NCBI GenBank assembly: GCA_947172355.1
Contig: CAMWBA010000012.1
Location: forward strand, 1-35,810
Direction: 5' to 3'
Length of the DNA: 35,810 nucleotides
From: an uncultured Bacillota bacterium
GTDB taxonomy: Bacteria; Bacillota; Clostridia; Oscillospirales; Oscillospiraceae
Shown: positions 15,251-23,818 of the stretch, one piece after another
Numbering within the stretch: position 1 is the stretch's first letter
Layout of the letters: every line of letters starts with the position of its first letter
Notes under the pieces: model-generated
Told to the model about the DNA's origin: nothing
Database searches by the model: none
Seen by the model: the letters and a program-made list of their open reading frames with translations, nothing else
Made by a program: the position numbers and the translations under genes

Positions 15251-16091
15251 TCATGGCACCTCCTCCCAGGCGGCAGAGGTGAGCCTCTTTCGCCTTCGCT
15301 TCATGCTCCTTATAGGTTGCGTTGCGGGCAATCACTTCGTCAAAGTCCACCTTATGGCCGTCAAAGTCAGGGCCGTCCACACAGGCAAACTTTACCTCAC
15401 CGTCCACGGTAAGGCGGCAGCAGCCGCACATACCTGTACCGTCGATCATAATGGGGTTCATGCTTACGGTGGTGGGGATGTCATACTTTTCTGTCAGCTT
15501 GCAGGCAAACTTCATCATCAGCAGAGGACCGATGGCGAAAACGTGGTCGAACTTGACTCCGCTGGCAATCAGTTCCTCCAGCTTACCGGTGACAAAGCCA
15601 TGGTAGCCGTAGGTGCCGTCGTCCGTACAGATGTGCAGGTCGGTGCAGGCTTCCCTCATTTCGTCCTCAAGGATGACGATTTCTTTGGTTTTAAATCCGC
15701 CGATCAGGTCCACCTGATTGCCGGCTTGATGCAGGGCCCGGGCCACAGGCAGGGCAATGGCACAGCCCAGTCCGCCGCCCAGAACGGCCACCCGGCCCAG
15801 ATCCTCCACCTCGGTGGGCAGGCCCAAGGGCCCCACAAAATCCTGGAGGCAATCGCCCTCGTTCAGCTGGTCCAGGGCCAGAGTGGTGCCGCCGATCTTC
15901 TGATAGATCACCGTCACCAGACCGTCCACTGCGCTGGAGATGGTCAGGGGAATCCGTTCTCCCTCTTCGTCCACTCGCAGAATGATGAACTGGCCCGCCT
16001 TGGCTTTGGCGGCCACCAGGGGCGCGTACACCGAAATTTGAGAAATCTCCGGTGTCAGCGTCTTCTTTTTAACAATTTCATACTTCTTCAC
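15243..16091 (-). CDS. nfnA: NfnA subunit, ferredoxin-NADP reductase-like FAD/[2Fe-2S] protein
   Basis: This subunit belongs to the dihydroorotate dehydrogenase electron-transfer (PyrK/SudB) family and carries FAD, NAD and a [2Fe-2S] cluster. The track ORF starts far upstream. I place the start at the GTG at 16091, which lies 7 bases after GGAGG, giving 282 residues, the usual NfnA length. FAD-binding features are around RIPLTISS (47-54), the NAD-binding loop is VAVLGGGLGCAIALPVAR (101-118), and the cluster ligands are Cys222, Cys224 or Cys225 and Cys237 in DGTGMCGCCRLTVDGEVKFAC. The 3' end overlaps nfnB by 8 bases. Confidence 0.9.
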   Translation of the reverse strand: MKKYEIVKKKTLTPEISQISVYAPLVAAKAKAGQFIILRVDEEGERIPLTISSAVDGLVTVIYQKIGGTTLALDQLNEGDCLQDFVGPLGLPTEVEDLGRVAVLGGGLGCAIALPVARALHQAGNQVDLIGGFKTKEIVILEDEMREACTDLHICTDDGTYGYHGFVTGKLEELIASGVKFDHVFAIGPLLMMKFACKLTEKYDIPTTVSMNPIMIDGTGMCGCCRLTVDGEVKFACVDGPDFDGHKVDFDEVIARNATYKEHEAKAKEAHLCRLGGGAMNG

Positions 16092-16158
16092 TGTTTCTCC
16101 TCCTGTCAGAGTTCTTCCTTTTTTCATCCCAACTATCTGCCCCCAAGGCCGGCTGCAT

Positions 16159-16176
16159 TTCCGCCTACAGGCGGAA
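16159..16176 (-). terminator. Small hairpin between the 5'-nucleotidase-like gene and nfnA
   Basis: TTCCGCC (16159-16165) pairs with GGCGGAA (16170-16176) around a 4-base loop in the 136-base gap. The minus-strand tail is not T-rich, so it may be only a weak terminator or mRNA-processing hairpin. No clear sigma-A promoter for nfnA was found in the gap, so nfnAB may depend on read-through. Confidence 0.3.
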
Positions 16177-16227
16177 GTGTATCGTTCTTCGAGGCGAACA
16201 GCGGCTTCCGCCGCACGGATCACAACA

Positions 16228-18129
16228 TTACCATCTGGTGCCCTTGCCGTATCTCCGGCGCTTTCGCACAAAACGGATCCGCCGAATCAGGAACACCAGG
16301 AATACCACCAGCAGTACTGCCGCCGCCAGGGCAGTCCAGCCAATCCAATTGAGGTTCTGCATCAGCTCGATGGGATTCCAGCTGCGGCTCACATGCTTCC
16401 GGCCATCCCCGTTGGGATAGGAGTAACGGGGAGAGAGCCCCTCCTCCCCAAAGGTCTGGAGGTAGGCGGCTAAAGCGTACCACTCTTTGATCTCATTGCC
16501 GTTTTTATCCCGGAGGATGCATTCTTCAAAGTCGGTGACAGGGGTGCCGTCCGCCATCTTGGGCTCCAGGGACAGCAGGCCCAGGGACTTGGACTTCACC
16601 GTGCCCAGCATCTGGGCGGAGTACATCCCGGTGACCACCCGGTAGAGCTGGCCGTCCTCTACTTGATCGGCACTGTTATGGATCCGGCAATCTGTCACCC
16701 GGTTGAAGAACATCCGGTGGGTGTTGAAGGAGTAGTCCAGCCCCGCCATATACAGCTGGGCGGCGGGCATGAGAGGGGTGACCGAGGCATCCACCTCGGC
16801 GGCGGCCCTCAGTTCCCTGCCGGTGAGGTACACCCCCACCAGCGGAAAGCCGGAGGTTCCGTCGCTCCCCACCCCCATGGACAGCACATCAAAAGCCAGA
16901 GACGTGGTGATCTCCCCGGAAGCCAGCGGAGCGCGGAGCACTCCGTCGGCGGTGACGGTGACGGTGGGTACATCGGGGGCGTCCACCTCCAGGTTTTGCG
17001 TGGCCCATAGGAAGGAATCCGCCACCAGCTCCCCCAGGGCGTTGCCCTCCTGGACCCCAGATCTCGGGGCGGGCAGGTCGAACTCCGTTCGGGTGAGCAC
17101 CTGATCGTAGTACAGGCCATACCGACCCAAATAGGTTCCCCCCACCAGCCCCTTCCACCGCTCCACCATGGCGGCAATATCCGGGTCGCCGGGCAGCGTT
17201 TCATCAATGGGAGTCAGGTGGTAATCAGCAAGGCGTTTGCCTCCGCCTTCTGTCCATTCAATGGTGACTGACCCCAGATTTTGGCAGTAGGGTCCGGCGG
17301 AGACAATATAGGTATCGTTGACCAGGAGAGGCTCGGCCAGCGTGGTGTGGGTGTGGCCTGAAACAATCAGGTCAATGCCGGACACCTTCTCCGCTAACTG
17401 TTCATCCTCCGACAACTTCTTTTTCTCGTTGGTTCCCGAGTGGGACAGGCAGATAATAAACTGGGCGCCCTGTTCCTTGAGGGCATCCACACATCGCTGG
17501 GCGTTGGACGTAATATCCCCCAAGGTAAATCCGGAGGAGGGGGCACAGGCATGGGAATCCGCTCCCATCAGACCAAAGATGCCATAGGTAACGCCGCCCC
17601 GCTCCAGCAGCATATAGTCTTGGACCCCGTAGGCAGCCATTGCCCGCTGGATATCCAGCCTGTCCGGATTGTCATTGGATGGCTTGTAGTTGGCTGTCAG
17701 AAGGGCGGGGGCCCTGCTGCCGCTTTCGGTCACGGCGCGGAGCATTTCAGCAAAACCAGTCCCGGTATGGTCGAACTCATGGTTGCCCACAGCAGCGGCA
17801 TCATAGCCCATCGCACCCATAGTACGCAGTTCCGCCCCCTGGGTGGTATAGAGAGTCTGGATCAGGGAGCCGATGGAAAAGTCCCCCCCGTCCAGAGTCA
17901 GAGCGTCCGGATGGGCCGCCCGTTCCCGGTCCAATGCAGTTTTCAGCCGGGCATAGCCGCCGGACTCCCCTCCTGCTCCGTCCGGCTGGGGCAGAAAGTG
18001 GGAGTGCAGGTCGTGGGTAAACAGCACCGTGGTGCTGTGGTTGTTTGGGGATGCCGCCAGGGCTTGCAAAAGGGAAAGCAGCAGCAAAACTGCTAGCAAA
18101 CATGCGGAAACTCGGCGCGGGTGCTTCAT
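16228..18129 (-). CDS. Membrane-anchored 5'-nucleotidase/UshA-family metallophosphoesterase
   Basis: This enzyme probably removes phosphate from nucleotides or related esters outside the membrane. With the ATG at 18129 (5 bases after GGAGG, preferred over the upstream TTG) it has 633 residues. An N-terminal signal segment, ACLLAVLLLLSLLQALAAS, is followed by the metallophosphatase motifs FTHDLHSH (Asp40, His42), GGDFSIG (Asp83), GNHEFDH (116-122), LSHSGTNE and VSGHTHTTL. The C-terminal 5'-nucleotidase domain spans about residues 340-545. A final membrane helix, IGWTALAAAVLLVVFLVFLI, with an Arg/Lys tail anchors it. Anchoring by a C-terminal helix instead of LPxTG is the notable feature. Exact substrate is unknown. 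Confidence 0.9.
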   Translation of the reverse strand: MKHPRRVSACLLAVLLLLSLLQALAASPNNHSTTVLFTHDLHSHFLPQPDGAGGESGGYARLKTALDRERAAHPDALTLDGGDFSIGSLIQTLYTTQGAELRTMGAMGYDAAAVGNHEFDHTGTGFAEMLRAVTESGSRAPALLTANYKPSNDNPDRLDIQRAMAAYGVQDYMLLERGGVTYGIFGLMGADSHACAPSSGFTLGDITSNAQRCVDALKEQGAQFIICLSHSGTNEKKKLSEDEQLAEKVSGIDLIVSGHTHTTLAEPLLVNDTYIVSAGPYCQNLGSVTIEWTEGGGKRLADYHLTPIDETLPGDPDIAAMVERWKGLVGGTYLGRYGLYYDQVLTRTEFDLPAPRSGVQEGNALGELVADSFLWATQNLEVDAPDVPTVTVTADGVLRAPLASGEITTSLAFDVLSMGVGSDGTSGFPLVGVYLTGRELRAAAEVDASVTPLMPAAQLYMAGLDYSFNTHRMFFNRVTDCRIHNSADQVEDGQLYRVVTGMYSAQMLGTVKSKSLGLLSLEPKMADGTPVTDFEECILRDKNGNEIKEWYALAAYLQTFGEEGLSPRYSYPNGDGRKHVSRSWNPIELMQNLNWIGWTALAAAVLLVVFLVFLIRRIRFVRKRRRYGKGTRW

Positions 18130-18161
18130 CGGGGCCTCCAATCACGCTTATAAAATTGGTG

Positions 18162-18464
18162 TCAGTGTTTCTTTTTCATATCCAGCCATCTCTTCCAGGT
18201 GGACACATTCCCCCACATCAACGCGGAGATACAGACCACTGCAAACAAGAAGAACAAGACTTTGCTGCCAAAATCCGTCCGGCTGACCGACACCTCTCCC
18301 ACTCCCATCGCCATCATAATCATCAGGCCCAGGCTCAGCACGCCGCAGAACAGATTGGCAGGGAGCTGTACCGCCTCCCATATACGCTTATTCTTTTTTT
18401 CCAAAATTCCGTCGCCCACAATCATTGCGGCCAGAACGATCCACAGCAATCCTTTAATCTTCAT
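18162..18464 (-). CDS. Small three-helix membrane protein, function unknown
   Basis: The 100-residue protein has hydrophobic segments at about 4-20, 34-55 and 67-87. A charged EKKNKRIWEAVQLP loop lies after the first, and a basic tail (KRWLDMKKKH) closes the protein. The ATG at 18464 follows AAAGGATAGG. It sits 25 bases after ansA and 32 bases before the nucleotidase-like gene in one run, which supports expression. I recognise no family; the pattern is that of generic clostridial small membrane proteins. Confidence 0.75.
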   Translation of the reverse strand: MKIKGLLWIVLAAMIVGDGILEKKNKRIWEAVQLPANLFCGVLSLGLMIMMAMGVGEVSVSRTDFGSKVLFFLFAVVCISALMWGNVSTWKRWLDMKKKH

Positions 18465-18489
18465 CCTATCCTTTCTATGGCACGCCCAT

Positions 18490-19491
18490 TCAACGAATTA
18501 CATCCCACTGGACCGGACGGTAAAACAGTTCCTGGACTCGCTCCGGGTCTCTTGACTGGCCCAGCACCCACATCAGTTTGGCCGCCGCCGCCTCCAGGGT
18601 CATATTATAAGCCTCCATCAGCCGGAATTTTTCTTTTACCTGCTGGCCCACCTGATAGACGGACATATCGCTGCCCTCATAGGGCACTTGGGTCATCATC
18701 ACAATGGTCTTGCCCTCAGACAGCCACTCCTCGATGGCCTGGGCCAATGGGCCGCTCCCCCCTCCAGGCAGTCCCCCCACCCCGAAGGACTGAAGGATCA
18801 CCGCCTGATAGCTGTCCTTCAACAGACGCAGTGCCTCCGCCCTCATGCCAGGGATGAGGGTGAGCAGCAACACCTTATCCTCCAGCTTGTCATAGAACAC
18901 CGGTTCCGCCCCATAAGAGTAGGCCCGCGGGGCCAGATAGCGGATCAGTTTGCTGTCTCGAATGACCGCAATCTCCGGATAATCCACACTGGAAAAGGCA
19001 TTAAAGCTCTTGCTGCGCTCCTTCCGTGCCCGGGTACCCAGAATCACCCGGCCGTCAAAGACCAAGCTCACATCGTGAGACTGGCGGTCAGCTGCATATA
19101 GAACGCTTTGAAAAAGGTTGCGCCTGGCATCGGTGTCGTCCAGGCAGATCGACTTCTGCGATCCGGTGATCACAATCGGCTTGGGAGAATCTTGAATCAG
19201 GTAGGACAGGGCCGCAGCGGTATACGCCATGGTGTCGGTCCCGTGGGTTATGACAAAGCCGTCATACGCGGAGTAGTGTTCCCGAATTGCCGCTGCAATT
19301 TTCAGCCAATGACTGGGCCCGACATTGGTGCTGTCCAAATTCATCAGCTGAATGGCCTCCATCCGGCACAGTTCGCCCACCGCAGGAACATAGCTCAAAA
19401 TCTCCTCCGAAGTAATCGCAGGACTCAGCCCCTGCCCGCTCTCTTTCGAGGCGATGGTCCCCCCCGTCGCCAGCATTAAAATTCGTTTCAT
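18490..19491 (-). CDS. ansA: L-asparaginase, type I (cytosolic)
   Basis: The enzyme hydrolyses L-asparagine to aspartate and ammonia. The 333-residue protein begins directly with MKRILMLATGGTIAS, carrying the first catalytic Thr at position 12. The second signature, ITHGTDTMAYTAAAL, places the second catalytic Thr at 85 and Asp at 86. VITGSQKS and the C-terminal QSFGVGGLPGG block also fit. There is no signal peptide, so it is the cytosolic AnsA type. The ATG at 19491 follows GAGGGGACGGC, 9 bases after the rfbA stop, so the two are probably cotranscribed. Confidence 0.93.
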   Translation of the reverse strand: MKRILMLATGGTIASKESGQGLSPAITSEEILSYVPAVGELCRMEAIQLMNLDSTNVGPSHWLKIAAAIREHYSAYDGFVITHGTDTMAYTAAALSYLIQDSPKPIVITGSQKSICLDDTDARRNLFQSVLYAADRQSHDVSLVFDGRVILGTRARKERSKSFNAFSSVDYPEIAVIRDSKLIRYLAPRAYSYGAEPVFYDKLEDKVLLLTLIPGMRAEALRLLKDSYQAVILQSFGVGGLPGGGSGPLAQAIEEWLSEGKTIVMMTQVPYEGSDMSVYQVGQQVKEKFRLMEAYNMTLEAAAAKLMWVLGQSRDPERVQELFYRPVQWDVIR

Positions 19492-19500
19492 GCCGTCCCC

Positions 19501-20358
19501 TCACAAACACTGCAAATATTTTCCGTATAACGTCATGGACAACTCGTTGCCGATGGCGTGGACCTGCTCCTCGGTGACCCAGCCTTCATAGAGGGCCAGT
19601 TCCTCCAAACAGCCCACATACCGGCCGGTGGTGTCCTGGATTCGTTTGATGGTCTCCCCTGCCGCCAGCAGACTGTCGGCCGTTCCGGCGTCCAGCCAGG
19701 TAAAGTTCTTTTCCAGGGGCATCACTTGGAGCTGACCCCGGCGCATATACTCCAGGTTCACATCGGTAATCTCCAATTCTCCCCGGGCAGAGGGCTTCAG
19801 GTGATTGGCAATCTCCATCACCTGATGGTCATAGAAGTACAGGCCGGGGATAATGTAGTTGGACTTGGGATACCTGGGCTTCTCCTCGATGGAGATTGCC
19901 CGGCCGTCCCTGTCAAACTCTACCACACCGAAGGGACGGGGGTCCTCCACCCAATAGCCAAAGACGGTGGAGCCCCGGTCGTTGGCGGCGGCCCGCTTCA
20001 AGGTGGCCGCCAGGGTGGGGGCATAAAAAATATTGTCCCCCAGCACCAGACACACCCGGTCGTTGCCCACAAAGCTCTGCCCAATGAGCAGCGCATCAGC
20101 AATTCCCCGGGCTACCGGCTGCTCGGCATAGGCAATGTGCAGGCCGTACTGCCTGCCATCGCCCAGCAGGGCCTGGAAGGTTGCCGTCTCACTTGGCGGA
20201 ACAATAATCAAAATTTCAGATATCCCCGCCTGCATTAAAATGGCAATGGGGTAATAAATCAGCGGCTTGTCATAGACCGGCAGCAGAGGTTTGCAAACCG
20301 GTTTGGTCATAGGATAAAGGCGGGTCCCCTTTCCCGCCGCTAAAACAATGCCTTTCAT
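19501..20358 (-). CDS. rfbA: Glucose-1-phosphate thymidylyltransferase
   Basis: RfbA makes dTDP-glucose from dTTP and glucose-1-phosphate, the first step to dTDP-rhamnose. The 285-residue protein shows the nucleotidyltransferase signature GIVLAAGKGTRLYPMTKPVCKPLLPVYDKP at 3-32, VLGDNIFYAP near 106-115, FGYWVEDPRPFGVVEF, and EKPRYPKSNYIIPGLYFYD. The C-terminal FTWLDAGTADSLL is typical. It is an orphan here: rfbB, rfbC and rfbD are not in the window. The ATG at 20358 follows AGGAGGGCAGG. It is the first gene behind a promoter at 20526-20554 with a leader of about 160 bases. Confidence 0.94.
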   Translation of the reverse strand: MKGIVLAAGKGTRLYPMTKPVCKPLLPVYDKPLIYYPIAILMQAGISEILIIVPPSETATFQALLGDGRQYGLHIAYAEQPVARGIADALLIGQSFVGNDRVCLVLGDNIFYAPTLAATLKRAAANDRGSTVFGYWVEDPRPFGVVEFDRDGRAISIEEKPRYPKSNYIIPGLYFYDHQVMEIANHLKPSARGELEITDVNLEYMRRGQLQVMPLEKNFTWLDAGTADSLLAAGETIKRIQDTTGRYVGCLEELALYEGWVTEEQVHAIGNELSMTLYGKYLQCL

Positions 20359-20525
20359 CCTGCCCTCCTATCCACTTCGCCGGTTCTCTGCCGCCGAAGA
20401 TAGCATCCTTTGTTGTCCGCTTCTGTGCTCTGTATTGTTATGTGCGTCAGCATACTATCCCGCAAAACACAACGCTTGAGCAGAATTTTCATTCCTTTCA
20501 AGTGGTTTGACGATAGTTCTTTTGT

Positions 20526-20554
20526 ATTTTACCACAGAAGATGGTCCTTTTCAA
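20526..20554 (-). promoter_or_regulatory. Sigma-A promoter of the rfbA-ansA operon
   Basis: The minus strand reads TTGAAA, a 17-base spacer and TAAAAT. It lies just downstream of the terminator that ends the TRAP operon, giving a leader of about 160 bases. The leader holds an imperfect CTTGA/TCAAG palindrome, but I see no known riboswitch. Confidence 0.6.
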
Positions 20555-20574
20555 GAAAAAGCTATTCCAAACTG

Positions 20575-20612
20575 CAACAACCGGCGGGGCTGTTCTAGCC
20601 CGCCGGTTGTTG
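20575..20612 (-). terminator. Terminator of the TAXI-TRAP operon
   Basis: CAACAACCGGCGGG (20575-20588) pairs perfectly with CCCGCCGGTTGTTG (20599-20612). It lies 31 bases after the permease stop codon on the minus strand. The tail contains CAGTTTGG, so the T-run is modest. Confidence 0.75.
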
Positions 20613-20643
20613 AAACTATCAAATCGGATCTGAATTGCCGGGG

Positions 20644-22677
20644 TCAGGCCGCAGCGCTTTTCTTCGCTCCCATACGCTGGTACACAACAACGCCGACCAC
20701 AACAACCAGACCGATGATATCGGTAAGATTGCCGGGAATCATCATGCACAGACCGCCGGCTGCGATGAGCAGGCGGAACAGGGGGTTCATCGGCTTGTAC
20801 AGATGTCCGTTCAGGGCGGCGGCTACGCCGAACAGGCCAGCCAGGGAGGTAATCACAATAAGGACGGACTGAACCACCTTCATAGTGGGGCTGGTGCCCG
20901 CCTCAAACTGGAACAGCATGGCGGGATTCAGGGCAAAGATGTAGGGCACCACAAAGGCGGCGATAGCCAGCTTGGTAGCGTTGAAAGCCGTCTTCATGGG
21001 CGGGGACTTGGCGATCGCGGAACCCGCATAAGCAGCCAGGGCCACGGGGGGGGTGATGTCAGCCACGATGCCGAAGTAGAACACGAAGAAGTGGGCGCAG
21101 ATCATCTTGATGCCGATCTGGTCGCTCATCAGGATAGGGGCGCAGGTGGCGGCCATAATGCAGTAGTTGGCGGTGGTAGGCACGCCCATGCCCAGCACAA
21201 TACAGCACAGCATGGTCAGGAACAAAGCCACAATCTTCACGCCGCCGGAGACGGACAGGATGGCCCGCAGCAGGTCGCTGGCCAGGCCGGTGCTGGTGAC
21301 GCAGCCGGCCACGATGCCGGCCATGGAGCAGGCCGCGGCCACCGAGATGGTGCCCTTGGCTCCGGCCTCCAGGGAGTCCAGAATCTTGACAAGGGTGATA
21401 TTGTCAGAGGTATCCGTAATACCCAGGGCCTTGTTGACAAAGATATTCACCGCGCCCACCGCGATGGCGATCATGATGGCGATGGCGGCGGAGAAAGCCA
21501 TGCTCCGGGTACCGGTGGATACCAGGACCACCAGGACGATCAGGGGCAGAAGCAGGTACAGCTTGGGAGCCAGCTCCTTAAACTTGGGCAGCTCGTTCTT
21601 GGGGATGCCCTTCAGGCCCAGCTTCTTGGCCTCCAGGTGGACGGCGATGAAGATGCCGGCAAAGTACAGGAAAGCGGGCAGGATGGCCAGCACCACGATC
21701 TCCTGATAGGGGATACCGGTGGTCTCAGCCATGATGAAGGCGGCGGCGCCCATGATGGGGGGCATGATCTGACCGCCGGTGGAGGCGGCGGCCTCTACGG
21801 CCCCGGCGAACTCGCCCTTATAGCCGGTCTTCTTCATCATGGGGATGGTGACCGAGCCGGTGGTCACGGTGTTGCCCACGGAGGAGCCGGACACCATGCC
21901 GCACAGGGCCGAGGAGATGACGGCCACCTTGGCCGGGCCGCCGGAGGAGGAGCCGGCCACACAGTTGGCCAGACTGATGAAGAAATTGGAAATTCCGGTG
22001 CGCTCCAGGAACGCGCCGAAGATAATGAACATAACAATGAATTTCTGGCAGGCGGAGACGGGGGTGCCAATGACGCCGTTGGTGGTGTAAAACAGATCAA
22101 AGAGAGCCTTGCCCAGACGGATATTGGCCCCGAACAGGGTATACAGAATCAGAAGGCCCGCCACACACAGGATGGGCAGTCCCACACTGCGGCGGCACAG
22201 CTCCACCATGGCCAGAATACCGATCACGGCGAAGCCCAGCAGCATGAAATCTTTGGTCACGATGGCATAATCGGTCAGGGCGATCTTCTCCGCGTTGAAG
22301 GCGAAGTAGAAGAAGGGGATACAGCCCACGACCATAATCAGAATGTCATACCAGGGCAGACTGTTCACCTTAACGTTGCCCTTCTTGATGGGGAAGTTGA
22401 GATAACCAATGACGACGATGCCGCCCAGGAAGGTACACAGGCGGAACTCAGCCTGTCCCTTGTTGAACAGGGTCAGATACATACAGAACAGGGAGAAAGC
22501 GATCATAATGAACTTTACGATCCACTTGGGCGTGCCTTCCCAGATGCGGACATTGGACTCTCGGTCAAACTTTTTCATGACCGCGTCCACATCAGCTGCG
22601 GTCCCTACCTCTTGGGAATCTACTGCGGCCTGGCTGACGGGAGGGGGCGCTTCCTTTTCTTTTTTCCACAAACTCAC
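20644..22677 (-). CDS. TRAP transporter permease, fused small and large subunits (TAXI type)
   Basis: This 677-residue integral membrane protein is the permease of a tripartite ATP-independent periplasmic-type transporter, which moves an organic acid driven by an ion gradient. The N-terminal ~60 residues are charged and cytosolic. Four or more helices follow (about 50-180), corresponding to the DctQ-like part. The DctM-like part includes GAFLERTGISNFFISLA, SGSSVGNTVTTGSVTIP, GGQIMPPIMGAAAFIMAETTG and ADITPPVALAAYAGSAIA, which are typical of the large TRAP subunit. Fusion of both subunits is usual when the binding protein is of the TAXI kind. Start is GTG at 22677 after GAGAGGAGAG. Substrate cannot be read from sequence; C4-dicarboxylates or glutamate-like acids are common guesses. 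Confidence 0.93.
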   Translation of the reverse strand: MSLWKKEKEAPPPVSQAAVDSQEVGTAADVDAVMKKFDRESNVRIWEGTPKWIVKFIMIAFSLFCMYLTLFNKGQAEFRLCTFLGGIVVIGYLNFPIKKGNVKVNSLPWYDILIMVVGCIPFFYFAFNAEKIALTDYAIVTKDFMLLGFAVIGILAMVELCRRSVGLPILCVAGLLILYTLFGANIRLGKALFDLFYTTNGVIGTPVSACQKFIVMFIIFGAFLERTGISNFFISLANCVAGSSSGGPAKVAVISSALCGMVSGSSVGNTVTTGSVTIPMMKKTGYKGEFAGAVEAAASTGGQIMPPIMGAAAFIMAETTGIPYQEIVVLAILPAFLYFAGIFIAVHLEAKKLGLKGIPKNELPKFKELAPKLYLLLPLIVLVVLVSTGTRSMAFSAAIAIMIAIAVGAVNIFVNKALGITDTSDNITLVKILDSLEAGAKGTISVAAACSMAGIVAGCVTSTGLASDLLRAILSVSGGVKIVALFLTMLCCIVLGMGVPTTANYCIMAATCAPILMSDQIGIKMICAHFFVFYFGIVADITPPVALAAYAGSAIAKSPPMKTAFNATKLAIAAFVVPYIFALNPAMLFQFEAGTSPTMKVVQSVLIVITSLAGLFGVAAALNGHLYKPMNPLFRLLIAAGGLCMMIPGNLTDIIGLVVVVGVVVYQRMGAKKSAAA

Positions 22678-22712
22678 GTTCTACTCTCCTCTCAACGCTT
22701 GATACACGCAAT

Positions 22713-22744
22713 GGACTGCGGTGGAGCAAAATCCACCGCAGTCC
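22713..22744 (-). terminator. Intercistronic hairpin between binding protein and permease
   Basis: GGACTGCGGTGGA (22713-22725) pairs perfectly with TCCACCGCAGTCC (22732-22744) around a 6-base loop. No T-run follows on the minus strand (ATTGCGTG). It may act as a partial terminator or 3' stabiliser that keeps the binding protein more abundant than the permease. Confidence 0.6.
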
Positions 22745-22762
22745 GATGGCTGCTAAACGATT

Positions 22763-23710
22763 TTACTTGGTGGGAACGGTGAATCCCTTCTCGGTGAAGT
22801 ACTTGGCGGCGCCGGCGTGATAGGGCACGGCGGTGATGCTGGCGGCAAAGTCCAGACTCAGCTCGGCCTTCTTGTCGTGGCCCAGAGTGTCGATGCTGTC
22901 AAAGATGCCGGCGCAGACATTGTAGATGTCATCCTCAGAGCAGTCGTCCCGGGCGATGATGACGGCGCCCACGGCCACGGTGGTGGCGTCAGCGGCCATG
23001 TTATAGGCGCTGGCGGGGATGACGTTCTTGCTGTAGTAGGGGGAGGCCTCGATCAGCTTGTTGATGTGCTCGTCGTCCAGCTCAACCAGGTAGACATCGC
23101 GGCTGGCGGACAGGGACAGGATGGCGTTGGTGGGAGCGCCGGCGACCACGAAGGCGGCGTCGATCTTGCCGTCCTGGAGCGCGTCGGCACTGTCGCCGAA
23201 GCCCTGGTAGGTGGGCTTGATGTCCTTCTCAACGTCCAGGTCGTAAGCGGCCAGCACGTCAACGGCGTTGAAGTACACGCCGGAGCCGGACTCACCGACA
23301 GAGACGCTCTTGCCGGCCAGGTCGGCCACGGACTTGATGCTGGGGTCCAGGGTGACGATCTGGACCTGCTCCATGTACAGGGCGGCCACGGTGGAGAAGC
23401 TCTCTACTTTCTTCTCAAACAGGCGCTCGCCGTTGTAGGCGTAAGCCATAACGTCGGACTGGACGAAGCCCAGCTGGGCGTCCTTCACGTCCATGGCCTC
23501 GATGTTGGCCTTGGAGCCCTTGCCCACGATGGCAGTGACGGTGGTCTTGGTCTTGTCGCTGATCTGGCCGGCCAGAACGGTGCCGAAGCCATAGTAAGTA
23601 CCCTGGTCGCCGCCAGTGGTGAAGGTCAGCTTGCCGCCGCCGCCGCAGGCGGTCAGCGCCACGCTCATCGTCAAAACCAGAGCGAGTGCCAATGCGATTT
23701 TTTTCTTCAT
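22763..23710 (-). CDS. TAXI-family TRAP transporter solute-binding lipoprotein
   Basis: This 315-residue protein is an extracytoplasmic binding protein anchored as a lipoprotein. The N-terminus has a signal peptide ending in the lipobox LTAC with Cys22. The mature part starts with a run of Gly and then LTFTTGGDQGTYYGFGTVLAGQI, the TAXI-family opening. Other family blocks are IEAMDVKDAQLGFVQSDV, LAGKSVSVGESGSGVYFNA and IDAAFVVAGAPTNAI. The ATG at 23710 follows a GGAGGAAAG site. The permease gene follows after 85 bases. The gene has a strong promoter and an unusual leader hairpin. Confidence 0.93.
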   Translation of the reverse strand: MKKKIALALALVLTMSVALTACGGGGKLTFTTGGDQGTYYGFGTVLAGQISDKTKTTVTAIVGKGSKANIEAMDVKDAQLGFVQSDVMAYAYNGERLFEKKVESFSTVAALYMEQVQIVTLDPSIKSVADLAGKSVSVGESGSGVYFNAVDVLAAYDLDVEKDIKPTYQGFGDSADALQDGKIDAAFVVAGAPTNAILSLSASRDVYLVELDDEHINKLIEASPYYSKNVIPASAYNMAADATTVAVGAVIIARDDCSEDDIYNVCAGIFDSIDTLGHDKKAELSLDFAASITAVPYHAGAAKYFTEKGFTVPTK

Positions 23711-23814
23711 ATTCTCTTTCCTCCGTTTTCAGTTTGGCATTGCTCTCCCGGACCGGAAGAGCAAAAAGCCCGACGGGCTTTTTGCCATTGAATATGCGGG
23801 GTTACAATCCGCAT
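23707..23814 (-). CDS. Possible leaderless 35-codon ORF in the TAXI leader
   Basis: An ORF beginning MRIVTPHIQWQKARRAFCSS starts at an ATG (23814) that lies 5 bases after the -10 element, about where transcription should start. Its TGA overlaps the ATG of the binding-protein gene (ATGA). It would have no ribosome site and it reads through the hairpin at 23761-23785. It may be chance, but position and coupling would suit a leader peptide. Confidence 0.2.
   Translation of the reverse strand: MRIVTPHIQWQKARRAFCSSGPGEQCQTENGGKRI
23761..23785 (-). terminator. Terminator-like hairpin inside the 5' leader of the TAXI gene
   Basis: GCAAAAAGCCCG (23761-23772) and CGGGCTTTTTGC (23774-23785) pair perfectly, so on the minus strand the stem ends in GGGCTTTTTGCTCTT, like an intrinsic terminator. 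A small TGCGG/CCGCA hairpin precedes it. It lies about 27-51 bases after the predicted start and 50 bases before the coding start, a position suited to attenuation. Confidence 0.55.
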
Positions 23815-23818
23815 TTTT

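Noticed and set aside
20635-22782. 715-codon plus-strand ORF
   Set aside because: It is the antisense shadow of the TRAP permease; the product is a His/Gly/Gln-rich mixture with no domain and no ribosome site, typical of GC-rich antisense frames.
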